In this document: piece after piece, positions 54,019-62,500 of the stretch | Layout of the letters: every line of letters starts with the position of its first letter | How positions within the stretch are numbered: the stretch's first letter is position 1 | Assembly (NCBI RefSeq): GCF_025567625.1 | Contig: NZ_JAOQJC010000002.1 | Coordinates: forward strand, 1 to 64,000 | Origin: Paenibacillus sp. J5C2022 | Lineage (GTDB): Bacteria; Bacillota; Bacilli; Paenibacillales; Paenibacillaceae | Length of the DNA stretch: 64,000 nucleotides | Reading direction: 5' to 3' | Position numbers and translations under genes: made by a program | The notes under the pieces: model-generated | Told to the model about the DNA's origin: nothing | Seen by the model: the letters and a program-made list of their open reading frames with translations, nothing else | Database searches by the model: none

Positions 54019-55008
54019 CTAGAGCTTGACTGGCTGACCGGAATCCACGGAACGGTAACCGGCCAGCGCAACTTCCGCGGAACGGAGACCGTCCTCGCCA
54101 CTAATCGGCGCCGGCTGCCCGCTTGCGATTGCCTCGACGAACGCTTTCACCAGATAGAAGTCCATATTGTCTCCCCAGAAGCTCCATTGCCCTTTGCCCG
54201 CCGCGCTGCTGTACAGCTCGTTGGACTGAGCGAATCCGTCGACGGAGATGACGCCCTTCGTGCCGACGATCTCCATCGTCACGTCTCCCCAAGTCGGGAA
54301 TGGGGACTGTCTCGACCAGCTTGTATCGATCGTGCCGAATACCCCGTTCTCGAACTTCACATTAATCATGCCCGCATCGTCCGTCTTCAGCCCTTCCTTG
54401 AACAGGTTGGCGGCATGAGCGAACACTTCCTCCGCCTTGGAGCCGACGATCCAGTTCATCAAGTCCATCACATGAACGGTATGATCCAGCAGCGCTCCAC
54501 CGCCGGACAGCTCGGGCTCGACGAACCAGCCGCCTGGGAATGAACCGCGGTTCGTGCCCTTGATAGCGATAATGTCGCCGATCTCGCCTTGGTCGACAGC
54601 TTGCTTCGCGCTGACGACGGATGCCAGATAACGACAAGGGAATGCCGTCATCAACTGAACGTTGTTAGCGCGGCAGACGCTGATCATCTCCTGCATCTCT
54701 TCGACGGAGACGCCCAGCGGCTTCTCGCACAGCACATGCAGTCCCTTCTTCGCGGCCGCTATCGTAAGCTCGGCGTGATAGACGTTCTCGGAACAGATGA
54801 CGACCGCGTCCATCTTCTGCTCCAGCAGCTCGCGATAATCGGCGTAGTACGCCAGACCATGTTCTTCTACGATCCCGCTAACTCTATCCTTCACGGAATC
54901 CGCTATTCCTACGATTTCTACCTGATCCAGCTGATGCAGCGCATGGAAGTAGGAGAAGCCATGGCCATGGGCAAAGCTGATCATTCCGACTTTTAGCTTA
55001 TTCATCAT
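54019..55008 (-). CDS. Gfo/Idh/MocA-family oxidoreductase
   Basis: A 329-aa NAD(P)-dependent sugar or inositol dehydrogenase-like protein. The N-terminal Rossmann region begins KVGMISFAHGHGFSYFHAL, where the usual Gly-x-Gly motif is replaced by SFAHGHG. The catalytic Lys is in VLCEKPLGVSVEE. The C-terminal alpha/beta domain has LDHTVHVMDLMNWIVGS with the active-site His. The start ATG 55008 overlaps the stop of the upstream gene (ATGA). It is second in a two-gene operon with another member of the same family. The substrate is unknown. Confidence 0.9.
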   Translation of the reverse strand: MMNKLKVGMISFAHGHGFSYFHALHQLDQVEIVGIADSVKDRVSGIVEEHGLAYYADYRELLEQKMDAVVICSENVYHAELTIAAAKKGLHVLCEKPLGVSVEEMQEMISVCRANNVQLMTAFPCRYLASVVSAKQAVDQGEIGDIIAIKGTNRGSFPGGWFVEPELSGGGALLDHTVHVMDLMNWIVGSKAEEVFAHAANLFKEGLKTDDAGMINVKFENGVFGTIDTSWSRQSPFPTWGDVTMEIVGTKGVISVDGFAQSNELYSSAAGKGQWSFWGDNMDFYLVKAFVEAIASGQPAPISGEDGLRSAEVALAGYRSVDSGQPVKL

Positions 55009-55997
55009 ATATTCCTCCTTGCAACCTTCACGGCTTTGCCAGTCTCGGCGCTCTCTACAGCGGCTTGGGCTATTTCCAACGCGCGATAAGCGTCGATAGC
55101 TGTGACGCGGGCTTCTGCTCCTGACTCTATGCAGGAGAGGAAGTGGCTAAGCTCCAGCTCGAACGGGCTTTGGAAGCCGGGGCTGCCGGGGACGGCGACG
55201 ACGGCGCTGCCCGCTTCGCCGGACGGCTGCTTCACGACGTTCATGGAGCTGCTCTTCAGACTGTTCGCGCGTATAATGCCCGCGGTGCCGGCAAGCTCAG
55301 CCTTCGTATGGAACGGTCCAGGATAACCCCAGTGCGCTTCCACATTCGCCATGGCGCCGTTCTCGAACTTCAGCGTAACGAGGGCGTATTCTACGCCATC
55401 GCGATTCGTGAGCTGCGTATAGGCCGTATCGACCTCTCCGAACGTCCAGCGCAGGAAGTCCAGATCGTGAATCATGAGATCCTTAATGATGCCGCCGCTA
55501 AGCTCCTTGTCGTAATACCATTCCCTTGCCTTGCCGGGATGATCTCCGATCCGGCTGGCATGGGCGACGCCCGGACGGCCAAGCTGGCCTGCGTCAAGCG
55601 CGGCTTTCATATTAACATATTCCGGGAAGAAGCGGACGACATGTCCAATGTACAGCTGCACGCCGTTTTCCCTGCATGCCGCAATCATTTCCTCCGCTTG
55701 CTCGGGCGTAAGTGCAATTGGTTTCTCGCAAATGACATGTTTTCTTGCTTTTGCCGCTTTCACAGTATATTCTTTGTGTAAATACGTAGGCAGAACGATG
55801 CTGACCGTATCGAATTCCGCTCCGTCCAGCATCTCTTCGAAGGAAGCAAATGCAGGAGCTCCGGTTCCATTCGAGATATTCTGAACGACTTCCGGGTTGA
55901 TGTCGCATACGCCGGTCAATTCGACGCCGCTAAGCTTGGCGTAAATATTGGCATGAATAGAGCCCAGCCCGCCGCAGCCCAATACCGCAACTTTCAT
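55005..55997 (-). CDS. Gfo/Idh/MocA-family oxidoreductase
   Basis: A 330-aa dehydrogenase with a normal cofactor motif, VLGCGGLGSIHANIYAK, and the catalytic Lys in HVICEKPIALTPEQ. The C-terminal domain has KDLMIHDLDFLRWTFG, with the His-Asp pair, and WYYDKELSGGGIIKD-like substrate-loop residues (seen as ELSGGIIKD). The ATG at 55997 follows GGGAGATG. It is the first gene of the pair; its stop overlaps the next start by four bases. Divergent from the AraC gene, so probably induced by a sugar sensed by that regulator. Confidence 0.92.
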   Translation of the reverse strand: MKVAVLGCGGLGSIHANIYAKLSGVELTGVCDINPEVVQNISNGTGAPAFASFEEMLDGAEFDTVSIVLPTYLHKEYTVKAAKARKHVICEKPIALTPEQAEEMIAACRENGVQLYIGHVVRFFPEYVNMKAALDAGQLGRPGVAHASRIGDHPGKAREWYYDKELSGGIIKDLMIHDLDFLRWTFGEVDTAYTQLTNRDGVEYALVTLKFENGAMANVEAHWGYPGPFHTKAELAGTAGIIRANSLKSSSMNVVKQPSGEAGSAVVAVPGSPGFQSPFELELSHFLSCIESGAEARVTAIDAYRALEIAQAAVESAETGKAVKVARRNI

Positions 55998-56129
55998 GTA
56001 TTCATCTCCCTAATATAAGTAAATTGGCGCTTACAAGTTGATCTTACCGGTATAACGGGCTCCAGTATATGCGGAATTTAACGCAGTTTATATCCATATT
56101 CAACCTGACGTTCAGTGAGGAGGACAAGC

Positions 56130-57002
56130 GTGCAAATCTATCAAGAACCAATCCATTACCAGAATCCGCAGCTTTGTCTGAAAGTATGGCAGTTCGCTGC
56201 CGCAGGCGATGTGGACTCCGCTCATCAGCTGCAATGGCATTATCATAAGGAAATCGAGTTTATCCTCGTGCTGGATGGGGTTCATGAAATCCATACGCCG
56301 TCACAAAATTACATTCTGAAGCCCGGCGAAGTGATGGTGCTTGGTTCGTCGCAGCTGCACAGAGGCGTAACCCGCAAGGGCAAATACGTGAAGTATATCG
56401 TGCTGCATGTGGATTTGGAGCCGTACTTCGATGCCGCCATGATGAATTATATGGGCTACTTCATGGAAGTACTGAAGCCGCTGGACGAACTGAATGACAT
56501 ATTGGAGCGCAATCGAAGCCTGCAGGAAGAGATCGGCGCCATTATGCAAGCGATTCACGATGAAGTGATGGGCAAGGAGAAGGGATATGAGATCGCCGTA
56601 AGCATGCATATCAAGCACCTTATGCTTGCGCTGCTGCGGCATGACGACCGCAATGTGCTGGCCGCACATCAGCAAGTGGACGCTTCGGTGATCAAGCCCG
56701 TCATTCAATATATTGATAATCATCTTGGCGGAAAAGTCGATATGGCGGAGGTTAGCAAAATCGCCGGCATGAGCTACGTATACTTCTCCAAGTATTTCAA
56801 GAAAAAGACGGGTGTATCCTTCACGGAATATGTGAACCGCAAGCGAATTGCGACGGCGAAGCGGCTGCTTGTCATGAGCGACCGTACCGTCTCGGACATC
56901 GCCGGCTCTGTAGGCCTTGACAATATGGCGCACTTCTATGAGCTGTTCAAGCGATTCAACGGCTGCACACCCAAGCAGTTCAGGGATCGGATGTTGAATT
57001 GA
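56130..57002 (+). CDS. AraC-family regulator, divergent from the dehydrogenase pair
   Basis: A 290-aa regulator. The N-terminal cupin (about 25-110) has HYHKEIEFILVLDGVHEIHT and YILKPGEVMVLGSSQLHRG. The C-terminal helix-turn-helix pair (about 190-288) has VDMAEVSKIAGMSYVYFSKY, then FKKKTGVSFTEYVNRKR, and VSDIAGSVGLDNMAHFYELF then KRFNGCTPKQFR. A GTG at 56115 is inside the ribosome site; GTG 56130, five bases after GGAGGA, is the start. Likely activator of the divergent dehydrogenase genes. The effector is unknown. Confidence 0.92.
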   Translation: MQIYQEPIHYQNPQLCLKVWQFAAAGDVDSAHQLQWHYHKEIEFILVLDGVHEIHTPSQNYILKPGEVMVLGSSQLHRGVTRKGKYVKYIVLHVDLEPYFDAAMMNYMGYFMEVLKPLDELNDILERNRSLQEEIGAIMQAIHDEVMGKEKGYEIAVSMHIKHLMLALLRHDDRNVLAAHQQVDASVIKPVIQYIDNHLGGKVDMAEVSKIAGMSYVYFSKYFKKKTGVSFTEYVNRKRIATAKRLLVMSDRTVSDIAGSVGLDNMAHFYELFKRFNGCTPKQFRDRMLN

Positions 57003-57149
57003 GCGAGAAGAAGCTTGCATAATCATATCCCGCTTGTAAACGCTATAATAAAGGGATTTGAACAAATACGGGAAAAATTGGCCCGCAATCGCCTTTTACT
57101 TTTGCCTCCGATAGGAGTAGAGTAAGGCTTAACCCAATAATTGAATAAA

Positions 57150-57272
57150 CGGAACGCTGAATCTTGTGAAGAGCGGGGGAACCATCGCGGCACAGCCGCA
57201 GGGGTGAATCCACAATTGTGGTAGGGAATTCTCGAATCCCGAATCCGACAGCTAACCTCGTAAGCGTCGTTC
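57150..57272 (+). ncRNA. c-di-AMP riboswitch (ydaO/yuaA type)
   Basis: The conserved core of the ydaO-yuaA aptamer is present in order: CTGAATCTTGTGAAGAGCGG (57157-57176), GGGGAACCA, a P-stem with GCGGCACAGCCGC, GGGGTGAATCC, TAGGGAATTCTCGAATCCCG, and AATCCGACAGCTAACCTCGT followed by AAGCG. ACGCT (57154-57158) pairs with AGCGT (57263-57267) to close P1. Family knowledge: c-di-AMP binding stabilises the aptamer and favours termination, which lowers K+ uptake gene expression. An intrinsic terminator follows at 57307, ahead of ktrA. Confidence 0.93.
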
Positions 57273-57306
57273 GAGAGAGGAAGTGTATATTTGTGATCGT
57301 TACCGG

Positions 57307-57337
57307 CCACAGAGGACCTTTGCCTCTGTGGTTTTTT
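57307..57337 (+). terminator. Riboswitch terminator
   Basis: CCACAGAGG (57307-57315) pairs perfectly with CCTCTGTGG (57323-57331), loop of seven, then TTTTTT. It is the expression platform of the c-di-AMP riboswitch. Confidence 0.92.
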
Positions 57338-57389
57338 GCTGTGCTTTTTTAGTTCTGATCTTCCATTCAGTCCGGAAAGAGGTAGTTGC

Positions 57390-58052
57390 ATGAAAAAACA
57401 ATTTGTTGTGATCGGTCTCGGCAGATTCGGCGGCAGTGTGACGAGAACGCTGCTGTCCCTCGGCTTTGAAGTGATGGGTATTGACCAGGACGAGCGGAAG
57501 GTGTCGGAATTCGCTTCCATCTTGCCGCATGTGTTCCAGGCGGATTCCACCGACGACGGAGTGATGCGGAAGCTGGGCGTCAAAAATATGGATCACGCCA
57601 TCGTCGCGATCGGCGGAGATCTGCAGGCCAGCATCTTGACTACGCTCATTTTGAAGGACATCGGTCTGAAGCATATTACGGCCAAAGCGACAAGCGACTA
57701 CCATCAGCGCGTGCTGGAAGGCGTGGGAGCCGATCATATCGTCCATCCGGAGCGGGATACGGGCATACGCGTCGCGCACCGCATCACGTCGAAAAATATG
57801 GTGGAATACCTGGAGCTTTCGCCGGAGCATAGTCTGGTCGAAATTATCGCGCCGCAGCGATTGAACGGAAAATCGTTATTGCAATCCAATATTAGGGCAA
57901 AATATGGTTGTAACGTTATGGCGATTCGCAGAGTCAACAATGAGCTGGTCGTGTCGCCGCAAGCGAGCGATTTGATCTACACCGGGGATTTGCTTGTCCT
58001 CATCGGCAGCAATCGCGATATTAACCGCTTCGAGAAATTTATTGGAGAATAA
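57390..58052 (+). CDS. ktrA: Potassium uptake regulatory subunit, KtrA
   Basis: A 220-aa cytoplasmic RCK protein. The N-terminal nucleotide-binding domain has FVVIGLGRFGGSVTRTL and Asp in GIDQDERKV. The C-terminal RCK_C (TrkA_C) domain (about 140-220) has VEIIAPQRLNGKSLLQSN and GDLLVLIGSNRDINRFEKF; that domain is a known c-di-AMP receptor in the family. The frame opens at 57336 inside the terminator; ATG 57390 has AGAGGTAG upstream. It gates the KtrB channel encoded next. It is controlled by the preceding riboswitch. Confidence 0.96.
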   Translation: MKKQFVVIGLGRFGGSVTRTLLSLGFEVMGIDQDERKVSEFASILPHVFQADSTDDGVMRKLGVKNMDHAIVAIGGDLQASILTTLILKDIGLKHITAKATSDYHQRVLEGVGADHIVHPERDTGIRVAHRITSKNMVEYLELSPEHSLVEIIAPQRLNGKSLLQSNIRAKYGCNVMAIRRVNNELVVSPQASDLIYTGDLLVLIGSNRDINRFEKFIGE

Positions 58053-58066
58053 GAGGGGAAGGCCCA

Positions 58067-59413
58067 ATGACGCAATCATTCAAAGTATATAAGAAGAAGG
58101 AGATTAGTCCGCATCAGTGGATGGTCATCGGTTTTGCCGCCATCATTGTATTGGGCGCCTTTCTGCTGGACTTGCCGACAGCTTCGGCCGACGGCAGGTC
58201 GATCGGCTTTCTCAATGCACTGTTCACCTCTACATCCGCGGTGTGTGTGACGGGGCTTGTCGTACTGGATACCGGCAGTGATTTCACTGTATTCGGCCAA
58301 ATCGTCATTATGCTGCTTATTCAAGTCGGCGGTCTCGGCTTTATGACCTATGGCGTTATGATCGCGGTCATTCTAGGCAAGCGGCTGGGGCTCAAGCATC
58401 GGATATTGATTCAGGAATCGACGAAGTCCGCTTCCATTCAAGGTCTGGTCAGGCTCGTATTCAGCATTACAGCGATTGCTTTTGCTTTCGAGGGTATCGG
58501 GGCCTTGCTGCTCTGGCTTCGCTGGCTGTCGGATATGGGGGCGGCGGATGCGGCGTATTATGCCGTGTTTCATGCCATCTCCGCTTTTAACAACGCCGGC
58601 TTTGCGCTTTGGCCGGACAGCGTCAGCGGTTATGTAGGCGATCCCGTCGTCAACATCGTCATATCGCTGCTGTTCATCGGCGGCGGCATCGGGTTTGTCG
58701 TTATTGTAGACATGATGAAGAACAGGAAGTGGCGCCGTTATTCCCTGCATACCAAAATTGTGCTTCTGCTGTCCACCTTCCTCTCGCTCGCGGGCTTTCT
58801 CGTCATTTTTTGCCTGGAGCTGCTCAATCCCGCCGTATTCGGCGATATGAGCTGGAGCGAGCGGTTATGGTCCGCATACTTCCAGAGCGTCACGACGAGA
58901 ACGGCCGGCTTCAATAGCGTCGATCTTGTCGGCATGCTTGCCGCTACGCAGTTCTTCATGATCTTCCTGATGTTCGTCGGGGCTTCGTCTGGATCGACGG
59001 GAGGCGGAATCAAGACGAATACGCTTATGATTCTGCTGGTTGCGATGTACAGCAGCGTCAGAGGCCGAACGCAAGTGCAGCTGTTCGGCCGCCGCATCGG
59101 CTACGATATCGTGCTAAGGGCGCTATCGGTCATTATTATATCGCTTGGCGTCGTAATGGCCGTCTCCTTCCTGCTGACCATTACGGAGCAGGGGATTCCC
59201 TTCATCGACCTGCTGTTCGAGGCGACATCGGCATTCGGGACGGTTGGGCTGTCGCTGGGTGTGACGCCTCACTTGTCCATTGCCGGCAAGCTGATCATTA
59301 TTGCGACAATGTTCATCGGGCGGCTAGGTCCTCTTACATTGGCTTATGCTCTGGCGCGTCACAAGCAGGAGAACAAGATCGGCTATCCGGAGGAGAAGGT
59401 GCTGGTCGGTTAA
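58067..59413 (+). CDS. ktrB: Potassium channel subunit, KtrB
   Basis: A 448-aa TrkH/KtrB-type K+ translocating subunit with four pseudo-repeated membrane-pore-membrane units. Visible filter regions are FTSTSAVCVTGLVVLDTGSD, AISAFNNAGFALWPDS, and MFVGASSGSTGGGIKTNTLM with the gating loop. The last one reads EATSAFGTVGLSLGVTPHLS. It starts 14 bases after ktrA. With KtrA it forms the Na+-dependent K+ uptake system. A hairpin terminator follows. Confidence 0.96.
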   Translation: MTQSFKVYKKKEISPHQWMVIGFAAIIVLGAFLLDLPTASADGRSIGFLNALFTSTSAVCVTGLVVLDTGSDFTVFGQIVIMLLIQVGGLGFMTYGVMIAVILGKRLGLKHRILIQESTKSASIQGLVRLVFSITAIAFAFEGIGALLLWLRWLSDMGAADAAYYAVFHAISAFNNAGFALWPDSVSGYVGDPVVNIVISLLFIGGGIGFVVIVDMMKNRKWRRYSLHTKIVLLLSTFLSLAGFLVIFCLELLNPAVFGDMSWSERLWSAYFQSVTTRTAGFNSVDLVGMLAATQFFMIFLMFVGASSGSTGGGIKTNTLMILLVAMYSSVRGRTQVQLFGRRIGYDIVLRALSVIIISLGVVMAVSFLLTITEQGIPFIDLLFEATSAFGTVGLSLGVTPHLSIAGKLIIIATMFIGRLGPLTLAYALARHKQENKIGYPEEKVLVG

Positions 59414-59437
59414 CGGAGATAAGATATGGAATGCAAG

Positions 59438-59486
59438 AAGGTCTGCCACCGCGACTTCCGACTGGAAGCGTGAAGGCAGACCTTTC
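59438..59486. terminator. Bidirectional terminator after ktrB
   Basis: AAGGTCTGCC (59438-59447) pairs with GGCAGACCTT (59475-59484), with an inner CTTCC/GGAAG stem. It lies between convergent genes. Confidence 0.75.
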
Positions 59487-59533
59487 GTACTGAAGGGGCG
59501 ATCAGTCAGTCCCGTGAGGTTAAGACGAAGGAA

Positions 59534-62500
59534 TTATGGCTCTACCCTAACAATAACCGTGTCGCTTCGCGTTATTCCCGCCTCATTTATTAGCTCACAG
59601 TAATATTCATATATGCCGGCTGCTTTGTTCGCCATCGCCGTTGCCGCATGCTGAGCGTGAGGGGAAGTGGAGACAAGAGTCTGCGTATCGACCAGCGTTC
59701 CGTTCTCATATAACCGGTACACGGAGCCGTTCGTGCCCCACCACATGTTCATGTTCATATTGAATTGTCCGTCTCCGTCCCAATTGTCGTGGGAAAGTAC
59801 AGGCTTGGCCGGATTCGCATCCGTGACCGTTACGACCAATTCGTCGCTTGCCGTCACGCCGTAGGCGTTGCTTAATTCCGCGTAGTAGCGATAAGTGCCA
59901 TTGCTCCTGCCGTAGACGGAAGTGTTGACGGATTGGGCGGAGAGCCCTCCGTCATGCAGCCACTCAGCATCAATCAACTTGCCGTTCTCGTAGAGCTTGT
60001 AGTTCGTGCCGTTATTGCCCCACCACATATTCATCCCGATATGGTAGCGTCCGTCCATTATGCCGTTGTCGTACCCGTTGTCGTGGGACAATACCGGTTT
60101 ACCGGGAATGCCTGCACTTCCGCCTGAAGCAAGAGGCTTCAGCACAAGCGCATCATAGATGCCAGCATAGTAGCCGGAGGATAGGCTGTTCTTGCCTGTA
60201 ATTTCGTACGTAATCGTGTGCGATCCAGGCGCAAGCACACGCGTCCCTTGGTCAATGCCGAGAACATTATCGTGCTGCGCCCACTGGGGCAGTACGGCAG
60301 TCGTATAACCGTCAATGACGTCGCCTTGCTGTACACCGTCTATCTGCAGCGATACGATGCCGCGGTTTTTCGCTTTGGAGTAGTTGGCCAGCACTTGATA
60401 TTCCTGCTCTGGAGCGGGAAGCGGGAACCGGAAGGTTGCCTGATCGCTTATAGCATCCGCTTGCAGCAGCTTCCCTCTGTCATTGTAGAAGTCATCAACG
60501 ATCGCATCACCGCTTGTCGAATAAGCCGGCATAAGCGATTGCACCGGATAGATATATTGGCTGGCGTGCAACGGCCCGTCTGCGGCGGGAGCCGTATACG
60601 GCTGCGCGGCCGGCGCCGGTCGCGGCTGCAGTGTTACCGCAATCTCGTCATCCAGCGGGAACAGCAGCCTTGCGCTGTACGACAGGAAGTTGTCCGCATT
60701 CAAGCTTAGCGACAGACGGAGCGGCATCGTCTGCGCATGAGGCTTGTTGCCGCCCGACCCGGAGGTCGACCTGATGAATGCCGCCCGATTGGCGCCATCG
60801 ATGCTCCAGCCGAACAGCTCGGAGTCGGTGTCCTGCGCTTCCAGCCGATTGAAGGCTTCGCCGGCCGTCAGCTCATACGATATTTTCACGATATCCCACT
60901 TCTCCAGCTCGAAGGGAACGGATACGCCGCTCTGCAGCTCCTCGGGGGAGACAGTCCATACGATATCGTGTTCCGGATCGATACTCCAGTAAGGCTGCTC
61001 TGCCGCAGGAGGAAGCACTTTGGACATGCGAACATTCAGCTGCGCCGGAACGAGGAAGTCGGCTGCGGATATCGTATCCCTGAAGCGGACATCCTGCAGG
61101 CCGTCATTCGTTATTTGCGCATAGGTGGTGAATGTCAGCGCTTCGTTCGGAGCCGGTGTTCCGTCATACAATTTGAATACTTTCATCCAGGAGCGATTTT
61201 GCAGAAATGCCCACATCTCGTTATATTCCTCTTCCACTTGCGAGAACCCCTCGAGCAGCTCCGACACATCCATCCCCGATTTGTACATATACACCATCGC
61301 CAGATAGGCGGGGATAAGCACTGCCCTGTCATGGCTGACCGCGCGATCCTTGTTGTTCGGAATCTCTGCGCCATAGTAGTAGAATCGGCCGTCATACGTA
61401 TATTCTCTTACCAGGAACCATAATAGGCCGCGGGCAAATTCCAAATATTGATGCTTCAACTGTTCGTCCGTCTCATAATAAGCGGCCATCGCTATGCCTG
61501 CTGCTACCAGCGCCTGGATATTGTCGATCGCATCATTGGCCGGTACGTCCGGCGCTTGGCCGCTCGGATTATATTCCGTCCAATAATAGGCACGATTGTT
61601 CCAGACACCCTTGTGGAAGCCATAGCGCGGAATTTGGCGATAGAAGAAGGTGCTCGCCATATCCAGATAGTTTTCATCGGCTTCCAGCATTTCGTAGGCG
61701 TACATCAGTGACATAGCTGCCGAAGATAAGACATGGTGATCCGGCTCGTGCAGCTCCCATGTATAACCGGAAGCGTCCGTCCATCTCCAATCGAACAGGA
61801 AATCCCAGCCGCCTGCCCATTCCGGCCGGGGCGTGTACTCCTCGGGATAGAAATCCTCGACGAAGGCATTGCTTCCGTCTTCCTTCCATTGCGAATAGTC
61901 CATGAATGCAATAATCTCCTGCGCTCTCTCCTTGAAGGATTCGTCGCCGCTCATCACGTAGGAGGGGAAGTACTCCTTCAGCAGATGATCGCTGGGACGA
62001 CGCGGATAATAGCGGTCGCTGTGGTAGAAGTGAGACTTCATGAACGGCCGGTGGGGAATGTCGCCGGCGACCGCCAGCGGCGGGCCCGACCCGACAGGCT
62101 GCCCCAGCAATCCGTCCAGCTCCGGAATGGACTGATCCCGGCTGGCTACCGTCTCGGATATGCTAAGCGGATATTCGATCTCCAGGTTCAGCGATGGACC
62201 GAAGAAGAAGTTGCGCAGCACATCCTGACTCCATACCGAAGTATCAGGAACATCCAAATCCAATTGCGAAGTCGGGAACCTCGTCCAGAAGTCGGCAGGA
62301 GCCAGCTCTTCGCGAATATCCTCTACATCGGTTACAGGTATGAGTTCCTTGTATCCGCTGATGAGCGTCTCGCGCAGCTCGGCATGACGGATGCGAAGCT
62401 GTCCTGCGCCTTGGGCGAAGTCAACAGTCAACAGCGCATAGCGCGCTCCCTTCGGCGCGAACTGCACCGTGGACAGCGATGTCCAGTCTGATGAGGGTAC

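Noticed and set aside
53727-54029. Repeat-encoded His/Thr-rich protein
   Set aside because: The frame is simply the 15-bp array translated; it lacks a start context and runs into the minus-strand gene.
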